From positions 384,157 to 448,156 of the forward strand of contig JADANN010000150.1 in assembly GCA_018806985.1 (NCBI GenBank): a stretch of DNA of 64,000 nt, in the 5' to 3' direction. Made by a program: the position numbers and the translations under genes. Position 1 is the stretch's first letter; the number at the start of each line of letters is the position of its first letter. Below are positions 59,567 through 64,000 of the stretch, piece after piece. Below the pieces are notes generated by a model that was not told where the DNA came from, searched no databases, and worked only from the letters and a program-made list of their open reading frames with translations. The stretch is from Angiostrongylus vasorum. Its lineage: Eukaryota; Nematoda; Chromadorea; Rhabditida; Metastrongylidae.

Positions 59567-61189
59567 ATAATGCAAAGAAAAAAGATCCGAAATAACATAA
59601 AACAGCTAGAATGGCAAAAACGAAACACGATGTCTAAAAGCACTAAGCAGCCAGGGGCATAAAGGCACAAATTTTATCTCCTCTCAAAATTGTAGTTAGC
59701 AACTCACCAGAAGGTTTAATTGTTGAACATAACCAAAACAATAAATGACTTTTAACACACAGTTCCTTAAACGCGTTCATTCCAGTGAATGTGATGCAGA
59801 AGCAATCGCCCCCTCCTGACACATTTCAGCTCGTGATGAGTTTTATTAATCAATAAATTAAAGCAATGTAGTGAAGTAAACACCAGTGGGAATTTATACA
59901 CTGACCCCATAATAAACAAATTATCTTATTCTACCAAGGGAGAATCTCGACTTGTTGGAGGTGGCCATAAAGAGTATTTTCTCGGTGTCTCCTACGTCGC
60001 GCATTCGTACTTCAAATCAAAAATTCAAAAGAGAGATCTCGTCCAGCATTCAACAGTATGGTTTTTCCTGCGTGCTTTTTGCCTAGTTATGCAGTGCCTA
60101 AGTTGGAAATCTGATAAAATAAAATAAATCTCAACTATTTCTGGACGGTTTTGAACTCTCAGAGAGCATATAACTGATGTTTCCTATAGAAATTATGCAC
60201 TACTCTGCATACCACATCCCTCGCCGCTGTACACGGAAGTTTTTTCTATGAATTAGATAAGCTCAAAGCTCCATAACTACTGGAGTGATGCAGAAGTTTT
60301 CGTAACTGTCGAAAAACAAGCGTTAAATATTGTATCTTAATAAGCAGCTTCAGACCACAATAAATTCACGATGACGTTTTGACCTCGTTGCTTAGGTTTA
60401 TTTTCATGACGACGATGGTCGTGCTCTACATTTTAACGACTTGTAGTGGTGTATAACGCTTGGAAATCAAACCGCATACTTTATGGAAAATTTCTTTTAA
60501 AAGGTCATCTTTACACCAGATCGGTTTCATAAAATTTGAAGTATTTCTCAAACTTCAAACTTTTGGAGCAAACCGGAGGGTAAACAAAAATCTACTTAAG
60601 AGCAAAGTTGTCCTGAGGAATCAGCTAGCAAATCTTCGTTCTCTAACGAACGCGAAGTGAAAGCTAAGCCGGCCGCTAATGCATACCGAACACCATGACC
60701 TTGCTCCACTTGATTCCACTCACGAATCAAATATCGGGCTGTGGCAAGAGATTCGCAACTAAATCGTGATGAAAATACAAAGTAGCATGTGATAAGAGTA
60801 CCTTATGCGGATTCCTTCGCTTAAATTTCTCTTTCACTTTTTGGAGCATCCGAGGGACTCTACAGTTAACTGAAAAACTCTAGTGTAGTAGCAGGTATAT
60901 ATCACTGTCGACCGTGGCTGGAAGTCAACAACAGCCTTCTAAAGAACTGTATATAACGACGACAACGCTGTAGCCGAGAACTATTCACAACCTGGTAACA
61001 CGTTCTTCGTATGCCGCCAACCTTATACTAACAATGGTACCACGCGACAATATGTCTGCATTCCGAACAACAATCTATAACGACGACCAGAAATAAAACT
61101 TATCAGGCAATCTGATAAAATAAAAGGATAAGAGATAAGGCTCTGGGCGGTAGTGAATTCGTGCGCGATGCGCTATTCATTCGACTTCA
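59567..61189. other. Unassigned DNA between gene D and a SINE
   Basis: Promoter-side flank of gene D. No exon chain found; the 66-residue frame at 60460-60660 has no splice support. Confidence 0.4.
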
Positions 61190-61400
61190 TTAAGCACTGT
61201 TGGCGGTGACTGAATGCATTTCTGGCCTCTACAATCACTCGTGTTGGCCCTCCGATGTATCGAGCCAATCCTGTGATCCTCCCATACAAGTATGGCACCA
61301 ATTTGCCGACCTAGAGGGATAGAAGACTTGGTGGGCCTATGACGCGCGGTGAGATCCCATGCGTATCGCAAGGCGTCTCCGACCACTGCGCTACTGGCGC
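61190..61400 (-). repeat. SINE family S2
   Basis: Reverse complement of the family: GACTGAATGCATTTCTGGCC, CCTCCGATGTATCGAGCCAA, GGCACCAATTTGCCGACCTA, GTGAGATCCCATGCGTATCG and the A-box end GACCACTGCGCTAC. Confidence 0.75.
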
Positions 61401-61987
61401 TCCAAATGATCAAATGTGAAGCAAAAAAAAATTGCAAAGAAGAAGAAACCATACAAATTTCAAATACTGCTTGATGAAATCTCGTCGTACAGAATTCCAA
61501 AACACGCTAATGATTAGCTGGAGGGATAAATTAGACTAATCTTCTTAGCTGCAACCATTCTTAAAGCTGTACAACCATCTTTCAACGTACTCATCAGATG
61601 GTGCGCTGCTAATGAAGGCATTTTGGTCGCGCCTGCAATGTATAGTGCACCTCAGGCAGACAAGGCAACCAAGTAGCTATATCCAATCCTAAAGGTAAGC
61701 CCTTCGAAAGGTGTAAAATATGACTGCACGGAAAACGAAAAGCTTACAAGATTATTGTCATCGAAGAGAGGATAAAACCCGAGTAAGATCGACGAAGCAG
61801 CGCAGCGATCATGGTGATTACAAAGATAAAAAAAAGCAGATAATACTTTATTCAAAAAACGAAGAACATACGTGGGTATTTGCCCTCGAGGCCAGTCCAG
61901 AGCACAGATCCGAAGCATCGAACAAGAGTTCAATCTACGTTTGCTTTATCCACATTTGGTACAGAAAATGTGGATAAAATCTAAGAG

Positions 61988-63121
61988 CTATTCTACATTA
62001 ATTCCATAGAAGTCCCTCCCATTCACTCCTAAATCCCCACATGCACGAACTTCTTTGAAACGTAAACAGCCATCAGGATCGCTGCGTGAACTGTCCCTCG
62101 TAATCGTCTCAGTTTCAATTCCACTCAACAAGTCGCCGTCTTCTTTCGTTGTAGCCATCAACCAGCAACTTTTAAATGATTTGATCAAGGTGGCAGTAGG
62201 TGGAGCTGAAAGAACGCTAAAGGAATAAGCATTGAGCCACCACTGAGCACTCATTCTCTCCATAGGCAGGAATGATGACCGGATTCCAATTCTTCACATT
62301 TCTCTACCACTCCTTCATGATCGCGCGTGTAGCGCAGTGATCGCAAGAGCCCCGCAATACAGATGGGATCGATCCCAGCGCCGCAGGCTCACCTAGCCTT
62401 TCATCTTTCCAGGATAGGCAACGATGCCTCCGTGGTCTGCAAATTGGTACCAGACTAAACTGGGAGGAAAGCAACACTGGCTCGATACATCTGTAGGCCA
62501 CCTCGACTCATTGGAAACGGCAGGTATCATGCATGGCGCATCCCTCAGAGATAGACCAACGCCAAAAGCTTTACCCTTTTTTATTTGTCTTCATGATCAA
62601 ATCACAGATGCTTGACAAGGGACTCTTTGAACACAGAGACTGGTTAGATGTACAACATGCAATTATTCTGAATGAACAGAATCGACAGACATAACCAGAT
62701 CAACTGAAAGAAAAAGCAAAGCAAAAGGAACAGCAACAAGAAACATATACGCATCTGTCCCGTCTCGCCACGATAAGCCCTTCTCACCAAGGATGGATAA
62801 TCGCTGAGGAGGTACCGGAGATTTGCACCAATGTATTTTAGTTCCGCTTCATCGACATCCAACTCCGGATCGTTTGTCCTTCGAGCACTTATCCGAGTAA
62901 CTTCCTTCTTTGATTCCTGAACATTCCAAAAGTAGGCAAGAAATAAGACGAATGGGAATGTGACTATTCCTATTTCATGTTGACGAATTTAAAAGAAGCC
63001 ATACACAGCGTTCTGAAGTCCGGTTTGTTGTACGGGACCTTCCCTGATGAAATTCCAAGTCCTCCATCAGCGTTTCAAGTTTAGGCAGGACGCCCCTCTG
63101 GCGTTTCTTTGCCGATTCCAT
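61988..63121 (-). CDS. Gene E: unrecognised nuclear-looking protein
   Basis: Exon 1 (63005-63121) starts with ATG and reads ESAKKRQRGVLPKLETLMED; donor phase 0. Exon 2 (62788-62916, acceptor TGTTCAG, phase 0 at both ends) reads RISARRTNDPELDVDEAELK and YIGANLRYLLSDYPSL. A terminal exon (61988 to 62205 or 62242) reads WLMATTKEDGDLLSGIETET and KEVRACGDLGVNGRDFYGI before TAG. It joins exon 2 in phase if the acceptor GTGCTCAG at 62242 is used. An alternative next exon at 62644-62703 gives a hydrophobic tail and seems less likely. The basic N terminus (KKRQR) could be a nuclear signal. No family is recognised. The intron before the last exon carries an S2 SINE. A polyadenylation signal (minus) is at 61848-61853. 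Confidence 0.5.
62325..62575 (+). repeat. SINE family S2 in gene E intron
   Basis: Head TGTAGCGCAGTGATCGCAAG (A box) and GATGGGATCGATCCCAGCGC (B box), body GCAAATTGGTACCAGACTAA, GGCCACCTCGACTCATTGGA and CATGGCGCATCCCTCAGAGA. The best tRNA-like head of the family. Confidence 0.8.
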
Positions 63122-63684
63122 CACTGGAGTATCTGAACGGTGCCCTAAGAAGACAGTCGCTCAAAATGTCTGGTCATTGTGAAATATCGCACGATAACTA
63201 AATAATAATCAAGTAACGCAGTCCACATGCTGAGAATTTTTCACATCTTTCAACCAAAAAGAACTAAAGAAACATAGACTAATATACGTTGGAGGACAGA
63301 AAAGCAAACCTATGACGTTCGCGGCAATATCGACTGGGACAGTTTTCTCTCAGCGGCGCGAGAAATAGACTGTTGCTGTCCCGAGCTTTGATTATCGGGT
63401 CGCATTCTGTGTAGTGGTCCTGTTGATTTATATTTATGTTGAGCGGTGAGTATAGTGAACTCCTGATAAAGGCCTCTGAGAATAATCCAGGTCGTGTTTT
63501 CTACAATGATTGAATCCTGTTGGAAAAATTGGATGCCGTCTCCGATATTTTCTTAGGTGATTAAGCTAACACGAGGTTCTAATAAAAAGTATTGTGGCTA
63601 GCTGCGCTTATTCGTGTAGATTGTCCCACAGGCGTTCGTCCTCGCGATGTGGGTGTTCGTTGTGAAAAGAACTCAGCTCGCTCT
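63122..63684. other. Upstream flank of gene E
   Basis: No exon chain recognised. Gene E's promoter would lie here on the minus strand, but no element is distinguishable. Confidence 0.35.
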
Positions 63685-63880
63685 GTTGATCGATCCCTTA
63701 GGGATGCGCCATGCATTCGACACCATTCGTAGCATCGTTCGATGTGATCGAGTGCATATTTGGCCTTTCAATGACTTGTGGCGCCCTACCGATGTATCGA
63801 CTCATTACCAATTTGCCGATCTGGGAAAGATGGAAACCTTAGTAAGCTTAGGCCGCACGATTCAAGTCAAGGAATGCTTG
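63685..63880 (-). repeat. SINE family S2
   Basis: Reverse complement of the family body: GATCCCTTAGGGATGCGCCA, GTGCATATTTGGCCTTTCAA, CCCTACCGATGTATCGACTC, ACCAATTTGCCGATCTGGGA. The tRNA-like head is not clear. The following 63885-63965 resembles 41140-41217. Confidence 0.65.
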
Positions 63881-64000
63881 GTGGTCCCGCGTGACTTCGT
63901 CCCGTGCCTCAGCCTGATTTTTTGGGCCGAGCCAGGCACTTTTCTCACCCATGGTAGGACTTTGTGCAGCTGTTCTCCTGCAAGTAGCTGGAATAGAACA

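Noticed and set aside
61177..61500. 107-residue frame on minus
   Set aside because: It coincides with the S2 SINE at 61190-61400.

Overview
This is a repeat-dense, moderately AT-rich piece of nematode nuclear genome. Three things suggest a nematode: short introns with TTTCAG-type acceptors, exons of a nematode-style HORMA meiotic protein, and many RTE-type retrotransposon copies. A strongylid (hookworm-like) worm is my guess; the species cannot be read from the sequence. There is no operon structure, CRISPR array or canonical RNA gene.

Layout. 1-4222 (minus strand) holds gene A, a METTL13-like SAM methyltransferase whose seven 3' exons keep perfect intron phase. A truncated near-copy (copy B) lies at 41218-43608. 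A third member (gene C) is on the plus strand at 22273-26377. From about 4223 to 22270 the window is mostly transposon wreckage: an RTE insertion with a target-site duplication (4223-5964), an older RTE fragment (about 11.8-12.5 kb), foldback elements with Penelope-type ends, and several tRNA-derived SINE families. From 26.5 to 36.8 kb there are only SINEs, foldbacks and RTE scraps. A Penelope-like element with RT motifs, GIY-YIG remnants and a 3' hammerhead motif lies at 36785-38560. It is followed by RTE copies on the minus strand (38577-41100 and 43697-46830) and an RTE 3' end on the plus strand (46936-47395). At 48180-51875 is a HORMA-domain meiotic axis protein with eight phase-consistent exons. 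At 54290-58450 is a decayed RTE of a second subfamily. Two small unrecognised genes on the minus strand (58677-59566 and 61988-63121) close the window.

How it fits together. The host content is three related methyltransferase loci, one meiotic chromosome-axis gene and two unknown small genes; the rest is mobile DNA. The points most worth following are four: recurring hammerhead-ribozyme-like cores at Penelope and foldback ends; a segmental duplication whose two copies differ almost only in homopolymer lengths over about 1.2 kb but are clearly diverged on either side of that tract; a full site and empty site pair that dates one RTE insertion; and inverted SINE dimers able to fold into long hairpins. 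All exon models come from reading frame, splice consensus and phase only, with no transcript evidence.
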